The translations under genes and the position numbers were made by a program. The notes under the pieces were generated by a model. It was not told where the DNA came from. It saw only the letters and a list, made by a program, of their open reading frames with translations, and searched no databases. This document shows, piece after piece, positions 28,176 to 38,025 of a DNA stretch of 64,000 nucleotides (position 1 is its first letter; every line of letters starts with the position of its first letter). Location: the NCBI RefSeq assembly GCF_038561965.1, contig NZ_CP139348.1, forward strand, positions 1,674,001-1,738,000, read 5' to 3'. The DNA comes from Stutzerimonas stutzeri (GTDB lineage: Bacteria > Pseudomonadota > Gammaproteobacteria > Pseudomonadales > Pseudomonadaceae).

Positions 28176-29513
28176 ATGATCAATATAAAACGAGGGCTTG
28201 ATTTGCCCATAGCCGGTGCGCCGGCGCAGCGTATCGAGGCCGGCAGGCCCGTACGCAGCGTCGCCATCATTGGCTTCGACTATCCGACCATGAAGCCGAC
28301 CATGGCTGTTCAGGTCGGTGATCGGGTTAAGCTGGGGCAGATCCTTTTTTCCGACAAGAAGTCCGAAGGCGTGCATTACACCTCGCCCGGCGCTGGTGTC
28401 GTCAGTGCGGTGCATCGCGGCGAGAAGCGCGTGCTGCAGTCGGTGGTCATCGACCTCGACGGCGATGAGGAAATTACCTTTGCGAGCTACTCGCTTGCCG
28501 AACTTGATGGCCTGAGCAGCGAGCAGGTTCGTGAGAATCTGCAGCAGTCCGGCCTCTGGACTGCGCTGCGCACGCGTCCGTTCAGCAAGGTTCCGGCTGT
28601 CAATGCCACGCCTGCTTCGATTTTCGTGACGGCGATCGACACGCATCCGCTGGCTGCAGATTCGACTGTTGTCATCGCCGAGCAGCCGGAAGCGTTCGAA
28701 GCCGGCCTCAAGGTTCTCACCAATCTGGCCAAGGTATTCCTGTGCAAGGCTCCGACTGCCTCGCTACCCGGTGAGTCCCTGGCAAAGGTTCAGGTCGAAA
28801 GCTTCAATGGTCCGCATCCTGCCGGGCTGGCTGGTACCCATATTCATTTCCTCGATCCGGTGAGTGCCAGCAAGAGCGTCTGGACCATTGGCTACCAAGA
28901 CGTGATCGCGGTGGGCAAGCTGTTCACCAGTGGTCGTCTGTCGGTGGAGCGCGTCGTGTCGCTGGCCGGGCCGGTGGTGGAAAAGCCGCGTCTGGTGCGT
29001 GCCCGTCTCGGCGCTAATCTTGACGAACTGACCGCGGGCGAACTGCAGCCCGGCGCCAACCGTGTCGTCTCCGGCTCGCTGCTCGGTGGACGTACTGCCC
29101 ATGGCGCGTTCGCCTATCTCGGTCGCTATCACCAGCAGGTTTCCTGTCTGCATGAGGGCAAGGAGCGCGAAATGCTCCATTACATGCGCCCGGGCGTCGA
29201 GAAGCACTCGATCCTCAACATCTATATCTCCAAGCTGATGGCCGGCAAGAAGTTCTCCTTCTCCACCTCCACCAATGGCAGCCCCCGTGCGATGGTTCCG
29301 GTAGGCAACTACGAAGAGGTCATGCCGCTGGACGTTCTGCCGACCCAGTTGCTGCGCGCCTTGATCGTGGGCGACACCGAGGTGGCGCAGAAGCTTGGCT
29401 GCCTGGAACTGGACGAAGAAGATCTGGCGCTGTGCACCTACGTCTGTGCCGGGAAGTACGAATACGGCCCGATCCTGCGGGACAATTTGACCCGCATCGA
29501 AAAGGAGGGTTAA
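28176..29513 (+). CDS. nqrA: Na+-translocating NADH:quinone reductase subunit A
   Basis: Peripheral cytoplasmic subunit of the sodium pump, 445 residues, the usual length. It starts MINIKRGLDLPIAGAPAQRI, the typical family N-terminus with a biotinyl-lipoyl-like barrel (FDYPTMKPTMAVQVGDRVKL). This subunit contributes to quinone binding near NqrB. First gene of nqrABCDEF-apbE-nqrM, all in one direction with spacings under 20 bases or overlaps. A weak ribosome site (TTAGG) precedes the ATG. Confidence 0.96.
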   Translation: MINIKRGLDLPIAGAPAQRIEAGRPVRSVAIIGFDYPTMKPTMAVQVGDRVKLGQILFSDKKSEGVHYTSPGAGVVSAVHRGEKRVLQSVVIDLDGDEEITFASYSLAELDGLSSEQVRENLQQSGLWTALRTRPFSKVPAVNATPASIFVTAIDTHPLAADSTVVIAEQPEAFEAGLKVLTNLAKVFLCKAPTASLPGESLAKVQVESFNGPHPAGLAGTHIHFLDPVSASKSVWTIGYQDVIAVGKLFTSGRLSVERVVSLAGPVVEKPRLVRARLGANLDELTAGELQPGANRVVSGSLLGGRTAHGAFAYLGRYHQQVSCLHEGKEREMLHYMRPGVEKHSILNIYISKLMAGKKFSFSTSTNGSPRAMVPVGNYEEVMPLDVLPTQLLRALIVGDTEVAQKLGCLELDEEDLALCTYVCAGKYEYGPILRDNLTRIEKEG

Positions 29514-29516
29514 GGC

Positions 29517-30728
29517 ATGGGCATCCGCGCATTCCTCGACAAGATCGAGCATCATTTCGAAAAAGGCGGCAAGTACGAAAAGTGGTATGCACTGTACGAA
29601 GCAGCCGACACCTTCCTCTATCGTCCCGGTAGTGTCACCAAGACCACCGCTCACGTGCGCGACGGCATCGACCTCAAGCGCATGATGATCACCGTCTGGA
29701 TGTGCACCTTCCCGGCGATGTTCTTCGGTATGTGGAACACCGGCTACCAGGCCAACCTGATCTTCGCGCAGAGCCCCGATCTGCTGGCGGCGCAGGAGGG
29801 CTGGCGCTTTGGTCTGATCGGCGCGCTTGCCGGCTTCGACCCGAACAGTCTCTGGGATAACTTCATCCAGGGTGCAGCCTACTTCCTGCCAATCTACGCG
29901 GTGACCTTCATCGTCGGTGGGTTCTGGGAAGTGCTATTCGCTTCCATCCGCAAGCACGAGGTCAACGAAGGCTTCTTCGTCACCTCCGTACTGTTTGCCC
30001 TGATCCTGCCGCCGAGCATCCCACTGTGGCAGGTTGCACTGGGTATCAGCTTCGGTGTGGTGATCGGCAAGGAGATCTTCGGTGGCACTGGCAAGAACTT
30101 CCTGAACCCGGCGCTTACAGCACGCGCGTTCCTGTTCTTTGCCTACCCGGCGCAGATGTCTGGCGATGCGGTTTGGACTGCGGTCGATGGCTACGCTGGC
30201 GCGACTGCGCTGAGTCTCGGTTTCGCTGGTGGCATCGAGAATGTCCTCGCAAGCGGTATCACTTGGATGGACGCATTCGTCGGCACGATCCATGGTTCGA
30301 TTGGTGAGACCAGTACGCTGGCAATCTTCATCGGCGGTGCGATCCTGGTCGGCAGCAAGATCGCCTCGTGGCGCATCGTCTCTGGCGTAATGCTCGGCAT
30401 GATCGGTCTGAGCTTCCTGTTCAACCTGATCGGTTCCGATACCAACCCGCTGTTCGGTATGCCGTGGTACTGGCACATGGTCGTCGGTGGCTTCGCCTTC
30501 GGCATGATCTTCATGGCGACCGACCCGGTTTCGGCGTCCATGACCAATACCGGCAAGTGGGTGTTCGGCATCCTGATCGGTGTGATGGTCGTGCTCATCC
30601 GCGTCGTCAACCCCGCCTTCCCGGAAGGCATGATGCTGGCGATCCTGTTCGCCAACCTGTGTGCGCCGCTGATTGACCATTTCGTCATTCAGGCCAATAT
30701 CAAGCGGAGGCTGGCACGTAATGTCTAG
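29517..30728 (+). CDS. nqrB: Na+-translocating NADH:quinone reductase subunit B
   Basis: Membrane subunit of 403 residues with about ten transmembrane helices. It holds riboflavin and a covalently bound FMN. The flavinylation motif is visible as VDGYAGATALSLG, whose threonine is the FMN attachment site used by ApbE (encoded downstream). It starts three bases after the nqrA stop, and its end overlaps the start of nqrC by eight bases, so translation is likely coupled. Confidence 0.96.
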   Translation: MGIRAFLDKIEHHFEKGGKYEKWYALYEAADTFLYRPGSVTKTTAHVRDGIDLKRMMITVWMCTFPAMFFGMWNTGYQANLIFAQSPDLLAAQEGWRFGLIGALAGFDPNSLWDNFIQGAAYFLPIYAVTFIVGGFWEVLFASIRKHEVNEGFFVTSVLFALILPPSIPLWQVALGISFGVVIGKEIFGGTGKNFLNPALTARAFLFFAYPAQMSGDAVWTAVDGYAGATALSLGFAGGIENVLASGITWMDAFVGTIHGSIGETSTLAIFIGGAILVGSKIASWRIVSGVMLGMIGLSFLFNLIGSDTNPLFGMPWYWHMVVGGFAFGMIFMATDPVSASMTNTGKWVFGILIGVMVVLIRVVNPAFPEGMMLAILFANLCAPLIDHFVIQANIKRRLARNV

Positions 30729-31515
30729 TCAGAAAGAATCCACCGTTCGCACGCTGACGGTAGCCCTGTTGGTCTGCCTGGTGTGCTCCATCTTCGTGGC
30801 CGGCGCCGCTGTGGCGCTTCGCCCGACTCAGCAGGAAAATCGCCTGCTGGACAAGCAGCGCAGCATCCTGGCCATTGCCGGCCTGGGTGAGGCTGGCATG
30901 TCCGGCAATCAGGTCAAGCAGTTGTTCGACGAGCGCATCGTTGCTCGCCTGGTCGACCTGGAAACCGGCAAGTTCAGCGACGAGTTCGAAGCGAAGACTT
31001 TCGATCCGCTTGCGGCCGCGAAGGATCCATCGCTCTCGAAAACCCTGCCGAGTGAGCAGGACATCGCCTCGATCAAACGTCGCGAGCGTTACAGCACTGT
31101 TTATATAGTCGAAGGCCAGGGTGAGGGCGAAATCGACACGCTGATCCTGCCGGTTCGTGGCTACGGTCTGTGGTCGACGCTATATGGCTTCATGGCTGTG
31201 CAGGGCGACCTGGATACAGTTGCGGGCTTCGGCTTCTACCAGCACGGCGAGACGCCGGGTCTGGGCGGTGAAGTCGACAATCCGAAATGGCGTGGCCAAT
31301 GGCCGGGCAAGGAACTGTTCGACGACAACGACAAGCTGGCCGTGCAGATCGTCAAGGGCGGCGTAGATCCACAAAGTCCGCGCGCCATTCACCAGGTCGA
31401 TGCCCTGGCCGGTGCGACCCTGACCAGCAATGGTGTCAACGCTTTGTTGCACTTCTGGCTGGGCGAGAACGGCTTCGGTCCATTTATCGCTAATTTGCGC
31501 GCTGGGGAGGCTTGA
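30721..31515 (+). CDS. nqrC: Na+-translocating NADH:quinone reductase subunit C
   Basis: Subunit of 264 residues with one N-terminal transmembrane helix (LTVALLVCLVCSIFVAGAAV) and a periplasmic FMN-binding domain. The covalent FMN motif is LAGATLTSNGV, with the modified threonine following AGA. The ATG at 30721 is preferred over a frame opening upstream because it gives MSSQKEST directly before the membrane helix and overlaps the end of nqrB. Confidence 0.95.
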   Translation: MSSQKESTVRTLTVALLVCLVCSIFVAGAAVALRPTQQENRLLDKQRSILAIAGLGEAGMSGNQVKQLFDERIVARLVDLETGKFSDEFEAKTFDPLAAAKDPSLSKTLPSEQDIASIKRRERYSTVYIVEGQGEGEIDTLILPVRGYGLWSTLYGFMAVQGDLDTVAGFGFYQHGETPGLGGEVDNPKWRGQWPGKELFDDNDKLAVQIVKGGVDPQSPRAIHQVDALAGATLTSNGVNALLHFWLGENGFGPFIANLRAGEA

Positions 31516-31517
31516 TC

Positions 31518-32185
<668 letters not shown>

Positions 32186-32186
<1 letters not shown>

Positions 32187-32794
32187 TGGAGCATTACATC
32201 AGCCTGTTCGTCCGCGCCGTGTTCATCGAGAACATGGCCCTGGCGTTCTTCCTTGGCATGTGTACCTTCATCGCGATTTCCAAGAAAGTGGAAACCGCGA
32301 TCGGCCTGGGCATCGCGGTTATCGTGGTGCAGACCATCACCGTGCCCGCCAACAACCTGATCTACACCTACCTGCTCAAAAGCGGCGCGCTGGCCTGGGC
32401 CGGATTGCCCGAAGTGGATCTGAGCTTCCTCGGTCTGCTGAGCTACATCGGTGTGATCGCGGCTATCGTGCAGATACTCGAGATGACGCTCGATAAGTAT
32501 GTACCGAGCCTCTACAACGCCTTGGGTGTGTTCCTACCGCTGATCACCGTGAACTGCGCCATCATGGGTGGCACGCTGTTCATGGTCGAGCGCGATTACA
32601 ACCTGAGCGAGAGCGTGGTGTATGGCATGGGCTCCGGCCTGTCTTGGGCACTGGCCATCGCTTTGCTGGCCGGTATTCGCGAGAAGCTTAAGTACAGTGA
32701 CGTTCCGGATGGGTTGCAGGGTTTGGGCATCACCTTCATCACCATCGGACTGATGTCGCTGGGCTTCATGTCTTTCTCTGGCGTACAGCTGTAA
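32186..32794 (+). CDS. nqrE: Na+-translocating NADH:quinone reductase subunit E
   Basis: Membrane subunit of 202 residues with six helices, inverted-topology partner of NqrD. Conserved cysteine regions are FLGMCTFIAISKKVE and LITVNCAIMGG, which hold the intramembrane iron centre with NqrD. It starts at an ATG that shares one base with the nqrD stop, with AAGGAGG upstream. Confidence 0.96.
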
Positions 32795-32809
32795 GGACGG
32801 GACGAACTG

Positions 32810-34033
32810 ATGAGTTACGAAATTTTCCTCGCCATCGGTATGTTCACCGCCATTGTGCTTGCGCTGGTGGTGATCATCCTGGCTGCGCGCGCCAAGCTGG
32901 TTTCCAGCGGCGACGTGTCTATTGAAATCAACGGCGAGCGGACGATTACCGTGCCCGCCGGTGGCAAGCTGCTGCAGACGCTGGCCTCCAACAACATCTT
33001 CCTCTCGTCTGCCTGCGGCGGCGGCGGCACCTGCGCGCAGTGCAAGTGCATCGTCGAGAGCGGTGGTGGCGAGATGCTGCCCACCGAGGAGTCGCACTTC
33101 ACCCGTCGCGAGGCGGGTGAGGGCTGGCGCCTGTCCTGCCAGACTCCGGTCAAGGCGGACATGAAGATCGAGGTTCCGGAAGAAGTATTCGGCGTGAAGA
33201 AGTGGGAATGCTCCGTCGTTTCCAACCCGAACGTCGCCACCTTCATCAAGGAGCTGACGCTCAAACTGCCGGAAGGCGAGAACGTCGATTTCCGTGCGGG
33301 CGGTTACGTGCAGCTGGAATGCCCGCCGCATGAAGTGCGTTACAAGGACTTCGACATCCAGGAAGAGTATCGCGGCGACTGGGACAAGTTCGACCAGTGG
33401 AAGTACGTATCCAAGTGCGACGAGACTGTGATCCGTGCCTACTCCATGGCCAACTACCCTGAAGAGCGCGGCCTGGTGAAGTTCAACATCCGTATCGCTT
33501 CGCCGCCGCCAGGCCGCGACGATATCCCGCCGGGCAAGATGTCGTCCTACGTGTTCAGCCTCAAGCCGGGCGACAAGATTACCGTCTACGGACCGTTCGG
33601 CGAGTTCTTCGCCAAGGACACCGATGCCGAGATGGTCTTCGTCGGCGGTGGTGCAGGTATGGCGCCGATGCGCTCGCATATTTTCGACCAGCTCAAGCGC
33701 CTGAAGTCCGAGCGCAAGATCACCTTTTGGTACGGTGCGCGCTCAATGCGCGAAGCGTTCTACGTCGAGGAATACGATCAGTTACAGGCGGAGAACCCCA
33801 ACTTCCAGTGGCATCTGGCATTGTCCGACCCGCTGCCGGAAGACAATTGGGAAGGCCCGACCGGTTTCATCCATAACGTGCTGTACGAGAACTATCTGAA
33901 GGATCACCCTGCTCCGGAAGATTGCGAGTTCTACATGTGCGGCCCGCCCATGATGAACGCGTCGGTGATCAAGATGCTCACCGATCTGGGCGTCGAGCCA
34001 GAGAACATTCTGCTCGATGACTTCGGCGGCTAG
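32810..34033 (+). CDS. nqrF: Na+-translocating NADH:quinone reductase subunit F
   Basis: Electron-input subunit of 407 residues. One N-terminal transmembrane helix is followed by a 2Fe-2S ferredoxin domain with cysteines in SACGGGGTCAQCKC and LSCQTPV. Then come FAD-binding (RAYSMANYPEE) and NADH-binding domains (VFVGGGAGMAPMRSH), and it ends with FYMCGPPMM and the family C-terminus. All cofactor ligands are present. It oxidises NADH and passes electrons to the iron and flavin centres of the other subunits. Confidence 0.97.
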   Translation: MSYEIFLAIGMFTAIVLALVVIILAARAKLVSSGDVSIEINGERTITVPAGGKLLQTLASNNIFLSSACGGGGTCAQCKCIVESGGGEMLPTEESHFTRREAGEGWRLSCQTPVKADMKIEVPEEVFGVKKWECSVVSNPNVATFIKELTLKLPEGENVDFRAGGYVQLECPPHEVRYKDFDIQEEYRGDWDKFDQWKYVSKCDETVIRAYSMANYPEERGLVKFNIRIASPPPGRDDIPPGKMSSYVFSLKPGDKITVYGPFGEFFAKDTDAEMVFVGGGAGMAPMRSHIFDQLKRLKSERKITFWYGARSMREAFYVEEYDQLQAENPNFQWHLALSDPLPEDNWEGPTGFIHNVLYENYLKDHPAPEDCEFYMCGPPMMNASVIKMLTDLGVEPENILLDDFGG

Positions 34034-34034
34034 C

Positions 34035-35087
34035 ATGATCCGAGCGTCACTGCGGCCTGTCTTCGCTGTCGTGTACCTCCAGCCCGTCATCGCTGTCGCG
34101 CTCGCGACAGCCCTGACGGGCTGTTTGTTTCAGGACAAGGTCGAAGTCTTCACGGGCCCTACGATGGGTAGCACCTATACCGTCAAGTACGTACGTAGCG
34201 GCGATGTCCCTTCAAAGGAAGAGTTGCATGGCGAGGTCGAGGTCATTCTCGGCGACGTCGACAAGCAGCTTTCCACCTACCGCAGCGATTCCGACATCGA
34301 GCGGTTCAATGCGTTGCCAGCCGGTAGTTGCGAGCCGATGCCAGAGATGGTGCGTGAATTGGTCACAGCAGGCGAACAGCTATCAGCCGACAGCGAAGGT
34401 GCGTTCGATCTTACACTCGAGCCCTTGTTGAACCTTTGGGGGTTCGGTCCGCAAGGGCGTGGCGAGCGCGTTCCGTCGGCAGAGGATATCGAGGCGGCGA
34501 AAGCGCTGACCGGTCATCGGCACCTGCGTATTGATGGCGATCAGCTGTGCAAGGCGGTTGCTGTGCAGCTGGACTTCAACAGCATCGCTGCCGGTTATGC
34601 CGTGGATCGCGTTGTTGATCGTTTGAAGGCATTGGGCGTGCAGAGTTACTTGGTGGAAATTACCGGTGAACTCAAAGCGGAGGGTCGAAAGCCCGATGGC
34701 TCGCCCTGGCGTATCGCCATCGAGGCGCCCCGAGATGACCAGCGTGTTGCGCAAAAGATCGTAGAGCTCGATGGTCTGGGTGTATCCACCTCCGGCGACT
34801 ATCGCAATTACTTCGAGCAGGACGGTCGGCGCTATTCGCACACGCTGGATCCACAGAGCGGCAAGCCGATCGAACATCATCTGGCGGCAGTGACGGTGAT
34901 CGATAAATCGACTTTGCGCGCAGATGGATTGTCTACCGCGCTAATGGTACTGGGCCCTGATCGGGGTCTGGCATTGGCCGAGCGAAATGCGATTGCCGCT
35001 TTCTTCGTCGTCCGTGAAGGACAGGGCTTCGCAACAACGAGCACCAGGGCTTTTGATGAGCTGTTCGGTGCGGGAGTAGAGCAATGA
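34035..35087 (+). CDS. apbE: FAD:protein FMN transferase ApbE
   Basis: Lipoprotein flavin transferase of 350 residues that attaches FMN through a phosphoester to threonine in NqrB and NqrC. The signal peptide ends in a lipobox TALTGC with lipidated Cys30, so it should be anchored in the periplasm. Family motifs include GPTMGSTYTVKY, LDFNSIAAGYAVD and the Mg-binding region GVSTSGDYRNYF with HTLDPQSGKP. It starts one base after the nqrF stop and overlaps nqrM by four bases. The start at 34035 was chosen over an upstream in-frame start inside nqrF. Confidence 0.95.
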   Translation: MIRASLRPVFAVVYLQPVIAVALATALTGCLFQDKVEVFTGPTMGSTYTVKYVRSGDVPSKEELHGEVEVILGDVDKQLSTYRSDSDIERFNALPAGSCEPMPEMVRELVTAGEQLSADSEGAFDLTLEPLLNLWGFGPQGRGERVPSAEDIEAAKALTGHRHLRIDGDQLCKAVAVQLDFNSIAAGYAVDRVVDRLKALGVQSYLVEITGELKAEGRKPDGSPWRIAIEAPRDDQRVAQKIVELDGLGVSTSGDYRNYFEQDGRRYSHTLDPQSGKPIEHHLAAVTVIDKSTLRADGLSTALMVLGPDRGLALAERNAIAAFFVVREGQGFATTSTRAFDELFGAGVEQ

Positions 35088-35311
35088 CTTGGTTATTGGT
35101 TTTTCTGGTGATGCTGCTAGTGGTTTTCGGCATGGCCATTGGTGTGATCATGGGGCGAAAGCCCATCGCGGGTTCCTGCGGTGGTATCGCCAATCTCGGC
35201 ATCGAGAAGGAATGTTCCATCTGTGGTGGAAGTCGCGAGAAATGCGAGGAAGTGAACGAGGCGAAGAACGCGGGTAATACCGATCTCGCCTATGACGCCA
35301 CCAAGCGCTGA
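35084..35311 (+). CDS. nqrM: NQR assembly factor NqrM
   Basis: Small membrane protein of 75 residues: one N-terminal helix (LLVFLVMLLVVFGMAIGVI) and four cysteines in GSCGG, ECSIC and EKC. NqrM is required for maturation of the iron centre between NqrD and NqrE. The start overlaps the apbE stop as ATGA. It completes the gene set needed for a functional sodium pump. Confidence 0.94.
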   Translation: MTWLLVFLVMLLVVFGMAIGVIMGRKPIAGSCGGIANLGIEKECSICGGSREKCEEVNEAKNAGNTDLAYDATKR

Positions 35312-35336
35312 TTGTGAAGCGCCGATCTAGCGGGAT

Positions 35337-35360
35337 ATGTCGCACTGCCAAGTGCGACGT
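35337..35360. promoter_or_regulatory. Stem-loop between nqrM and sthA
   Basis: GTCGCACT-GCCA-AGTGCGAC is a perfect eight-base stem (extendable by a G-T pair) 28 bases after nqrM. The 3' side is GTGCCCC, not a T-run, so it is not a standard terminator. Possible operator or processing signal. Confidence 0.35.
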
Positions 35361-35449
35361 GCCCCGCTCGAGGACCAGCGCGGATGCCTTGACCATCGGC
35401 GAATTCGTTGACAGCAGCGGCGTAACCCGCTGCGTTTTCAGGAGTGTAT

Positions 35450-36844
35450 ATGGCGGTCTATAACTACGATTTGGTGGTGCTGGGTTCCGGCCCGGCCGGG
35501 GAAGGCGCGGCGATGAACGCCGTGAAGGCGGGACGCAAGGTCGCCGTGGTAGACAACCGGCCGCTGGTAGGAGGCAACTGCACGCACCTGGGCACCATTC
35601 CGTCGAAAGCCTTGCGCCATTCGGTGCGGCAGATCATGCAGTACAACACCAATCCGCTGTTCCGCCAGATCGGTGAGCCGCGCTGGTTCTCCTTTCCGGA
35701 TGTGCTTAAAAGCGCTGAGAAGGTAATCAGCAAGCAGGTTACCTCCCGTACCAGCTACTACGCCCGCAACCGCATCGACACGTTCTTCGGTACCGCCAGC
35801 TTCTCCGACGAGCAGAGCGTGGAAGTGGTTTGCTTGAATGGCATGGTGGAGAAGCTCGTCGCCAGCCAGTTCGTCATCGCGACAGGTTCGCGTCCTTACC
35901 GTCCGGCAGACGTCGACTTCAGTCATCCGCGAATCTATGACAGCGACACCATCCTCACTCTGAGCCACACGCCGCGTCGGATGATCATTTACGGAGCCGG
36001 TGTGATCGGTTGCGAATACGCTTCGATTTTCAGCGGCCTGGGCGTGCTGGTCGATCTGATCGACAACCGCGAGCAGTTACTTAGCTTCCTGGATGATGAG
36101 ATTTCCGACGCGCTCAGTTATCACCTGCGCAACAACAACGTGCTGATTCGTCACAACGAAGAGTACGAGCGGGTCGAGGGCTTGGAGAACGGCGTCATTC
36201 TGCATCTTAAATCGGGCAAGAAGATCAAGGCCGACGCCTTCCTCTGGAGCAATGGGCGGACCGGCAATACCGACAAGCTCGGTCTGGAGAACATCGGCCT
36301 CAAGGCCAACAGCCGTGGTCAGGTTCAGGTCGATGAGCACTATCGCACCGAGATCGGCAATATCTATGCCGCGGGTGACGTGATCGGCTGGCCATCGCTT
36401 GCCAGTGCCGCCTATGACCAGGGCCGCTCGGCCGCTGGCAGCATCGTCGAGAACGACTCCTGGCGCTTTGTCGATGACGTGCCGACCGGGATCTACACGA
36501 TTCCGGAGATCAGCTCCATCGGCAAGAACGAGCGGGAACTGACCCAGGCCAAGATTCCCTATGAAGTTGGCAAGGCGTTCTTCAAGAGCATGGCGCGGGC
36601 GCAGATTTCGTTCGAGCCGGTGGGCATGCTGAAGATCCTCTTCCACCGTGAAACGCTGGAAGTGCTCGGCGTGCATTGCTTCGGCTACCAGGCTTCGGAG
36701 ATCGTGCACATCGGTCAGGCGATCATGAATCAGAAGGGGCCGGCGAACAGCATCAAGTACTTCGTCAACACCACCTTCAACTACCCGACCATGGCCGAAG
36801 CCTACCGGGTCGCAGCGTTCGACGGCCTTAATCGGCTTTTTTGA
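35450..36844 (+). CDS. sthA: Soluble pyridine nucleotide transhydrogenase
   Basis: Cytoplasmic FAD flavoprotein that equilibrates NADPH and NADH, 464 residues. The FAD motif is VVLGSGPAGEGAAMNA. The region that is a redox disulfide in lipoamide dehydrogenases reads GGNCTHLGTIPSKALRHS, with the second cysteine replaced by Thr; this is normal for this enzyme. NAD(P) binding is IIYGAGVIGCEYASIF. A GTG six bases earlier is also in frame, but AGGAG overlaps it, so the ATG at 35450 is the start. It stands alone after nqr, on the redox-balance theme. Confidence 0.96.
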   Translation: MAVYNYDLVVLGSGPAGEGAAMNAVKAGRKVAVVDNRPLVGGNCTHLGTIPSKALRHSVRQIMQYNTNPLFRQIGEPRWFSFPDVLKSAEKVISKQVTSRTSYYARNRIDTFFGTASFSDEQSVEVVCLNGMVEKLVASQFVIATGSRPYRPADVDFSHPRIYDSDTILTLSHTPRRMIIYGAGVIGCEYASIFSGLGVLVDLIDNREQLLSFLDDEISDALSYHLRNNNVLIRHNEEYERVEGLENGVILHLKSGKKIKADAFLWSNGRTGNTDKLGLENIGLKANSRGQVQVDEHYRTEIGNIYAAGDVIGWPSLASAAYDQGRSAAGSIVENDSWRFVDDVPTGIYTIPEISSIGKNERELTQAKIPYEVGKAFFKSMARAQISFEPVGMLKILFHRETLEVLGVHCFGYQASEIVHIGQAIMNQKGPANSIKYFVNTTFNYPTMAEAYRVAAFDGLNRLF

Positions 36845-36941
36845 GCGGCTCCGGCCGCCGGCCTGAGGCGGCTGGAGAAGGTGGCGACTCCCGGGATTGG
36901 CATTGGCCGAACCGGGAGAGCTTCTGATCAGGTAAAAACGA

Positions 36942-36974
36942 TTCCGGCGGCTTCTTGGCTGCCGGATGTTTTTT
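36942..36974. terminator. Terminator between convergent sthA and the phosphodiesterase gene
   Basis: TTCCGGC and GCCGGA flank GGCTTCTTGGCT and are followed by TGTTTTTT on the plus strand, 100 bases after the sthA stop. It fits a rho-independent terminator for sthA. Confidence 0.6.
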
Positions 36975-36994
36975 AGCGTGTCGGGACTTTGCTG

Positions 36995-37717
36995 TCAGCT
37001 GCGCGCCAGCGTGCTGACCGCCAGGCCGGGATAATCGGTGATCAGGCTGTCGACTCCGAAGTCTGCCAGGCGGCGCATCAGCGCAGGCTCGTTCACCGTC
37101 CAGACCGATACCTTCAGCCCTTGCTTACGAGCTTTCTCCAGGCGCTCCGGCGTGCACAGCGTCCACTTCAATGCCAGTAGCTCACAGCCATACTGACGAG
37201 CCACCTTGAGTGGGTCGAGCCAGTTGTACTCGGCAACCAGGCCTCGGGATATCTCTGGAGCGAGCCGGTTCAGTGCACGTAGCACCTCGCGGGAACTGGA
37301 CGTCACGGTAATGCGGTCGAGCAGTCGATGGCGTTCCGCCAGCTCCTTGATTGCCAACACCGTGCGCGCCGCGCGTACTCGCGAAGCGCTCTTGACCTCC
37401 AGTTGCCAGTGTTCGAAATCGCATTTCGCGAACAGCTCGCTCAGCCTGGGTATAGGGCAGGGCACCTTCCAGCCGGGTCCTCCCAGCCTTGCGTCGTAGC
37501 TGATCAGTTCTTCGGCGTCATGTTGAGCGACCTTGCCCCTCCGGCCGGTGGTGCGTTTGAGCGTCGGGTCATGAATGACCATCAGCTCGCCGTCTCGGGA
37601 CAAATGCAGGTCCAGCTCGCAGCGGCGTACACCATGCTGCAGGCACTGTTCGAAGCCCACCAGTGTGTTTTCCGGCGCTTCGCCCTTGGCGCCGCGATGG
37701 CCATAGATAAGTGTCAC
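36995..37717 (-). CDS. Glycerophosphodiester phosphodiesterase
   Basis: Cytoplasmic GDPD-family enzyme of 240 residues that splits glycerophosphodiesters to glycerol-3-phosphate and an alcohol. It lacks a signal peptide. The catalytic motifs are IYGHRGAKGEAPENT and ELDLHLSRDGELMVIHD, giving the His pair and the metal-binding Glu/Asp. The true start is a GTG (VTLIYGHRG) that overlaps the stop of the preceding gene by four bases (GTGA). The same frame is open to 38029 but that part is out-of-frame coding sequence of the small upstream gene. Third gene of a three-gene minus-strand operon. Confidence 0.9.
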   Translation of the reverse strand: MTLIYGHRGAKGEAPENTLVGFEQCLQHGVRRCELDLHLSRDGELMVIHDPTLKRTTGRRGKVAQHDAEELISYDARLGGPGWKVPCPIPRLSELFAKCDFEHWQLEVKSASRVRAARTVLAIKELAERHRLLDRITVTSSSREVLRALNRLAPEISRGLVAEYNWLDPLKVARQYGCELLALKWTLCTPERLEKARKQGLKVSVWTVNEPALMRRLADFGVDSLITDYPGLAVSTLARS

Positions 37718-38022
37718 GGCTGCAGGTCTTCCTTGGACGGTGATTGGGTGCGTTGGTGATGGCGCACGCTGTTGATGACCCGGTCGCTTTCGAAGTAAAC
37801 GGAAAATTCCCGGTAGTCCCAGCGGCTGATCGGCGGTTGGCCGACTGCCGGCCGCTCCTCGTCGGCCAGACCAAAGCGATCTAGCACAAGATTCTTCGAA
37901 TCGCCGCGGGCTGGCATCGGCATGTCCGACAGGCCTTGTTGGCCAACCGGAATGCGGATGTCTTCGGCAAAAAGGGCGGGGCTGAACGTCAATGTCAACA
38001 GCAGGGTCGCCAGACGGCGCAT
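37714..38022 (-). CDS. Small exported protein of unknown function
   Basis: A 102-residue protein with a cleavable signal peptide (MRRLATLLLTLTFSPALFA). The mature part has a conserved-looking core (DSKNLVLDRFGLADEE, then GQPPISRWDYREFSVYFE) and a charged C-terminus. Homologues in Pseudomonas are often labelled phosphodiesterase only because of the neighbouring gene; nothing in the sequence supports catalysis. Probably periplasmic. It lies three bases after the PilZ-like gene and overlaps the start of the phosphodiesterase gene. Confidence 0.85.
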   Translation of the reverse strand: MRRLATLLLTLTFSPALFAEDIRIPVGQQGLSDMPMPARGDSKNLVLDRFGLADEERPAVGQPPISRWDYREFSVYFESDRVINSVRHHQRTQSPSKEDLQP

Positions 38023-38025
38023 CGG

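Noticed and set aside
36077..36709. Minus-strand frame of 210 codons opposite sthA
   Set aside because: Antisense to a well-conserved gene, without ribosome site or domain.
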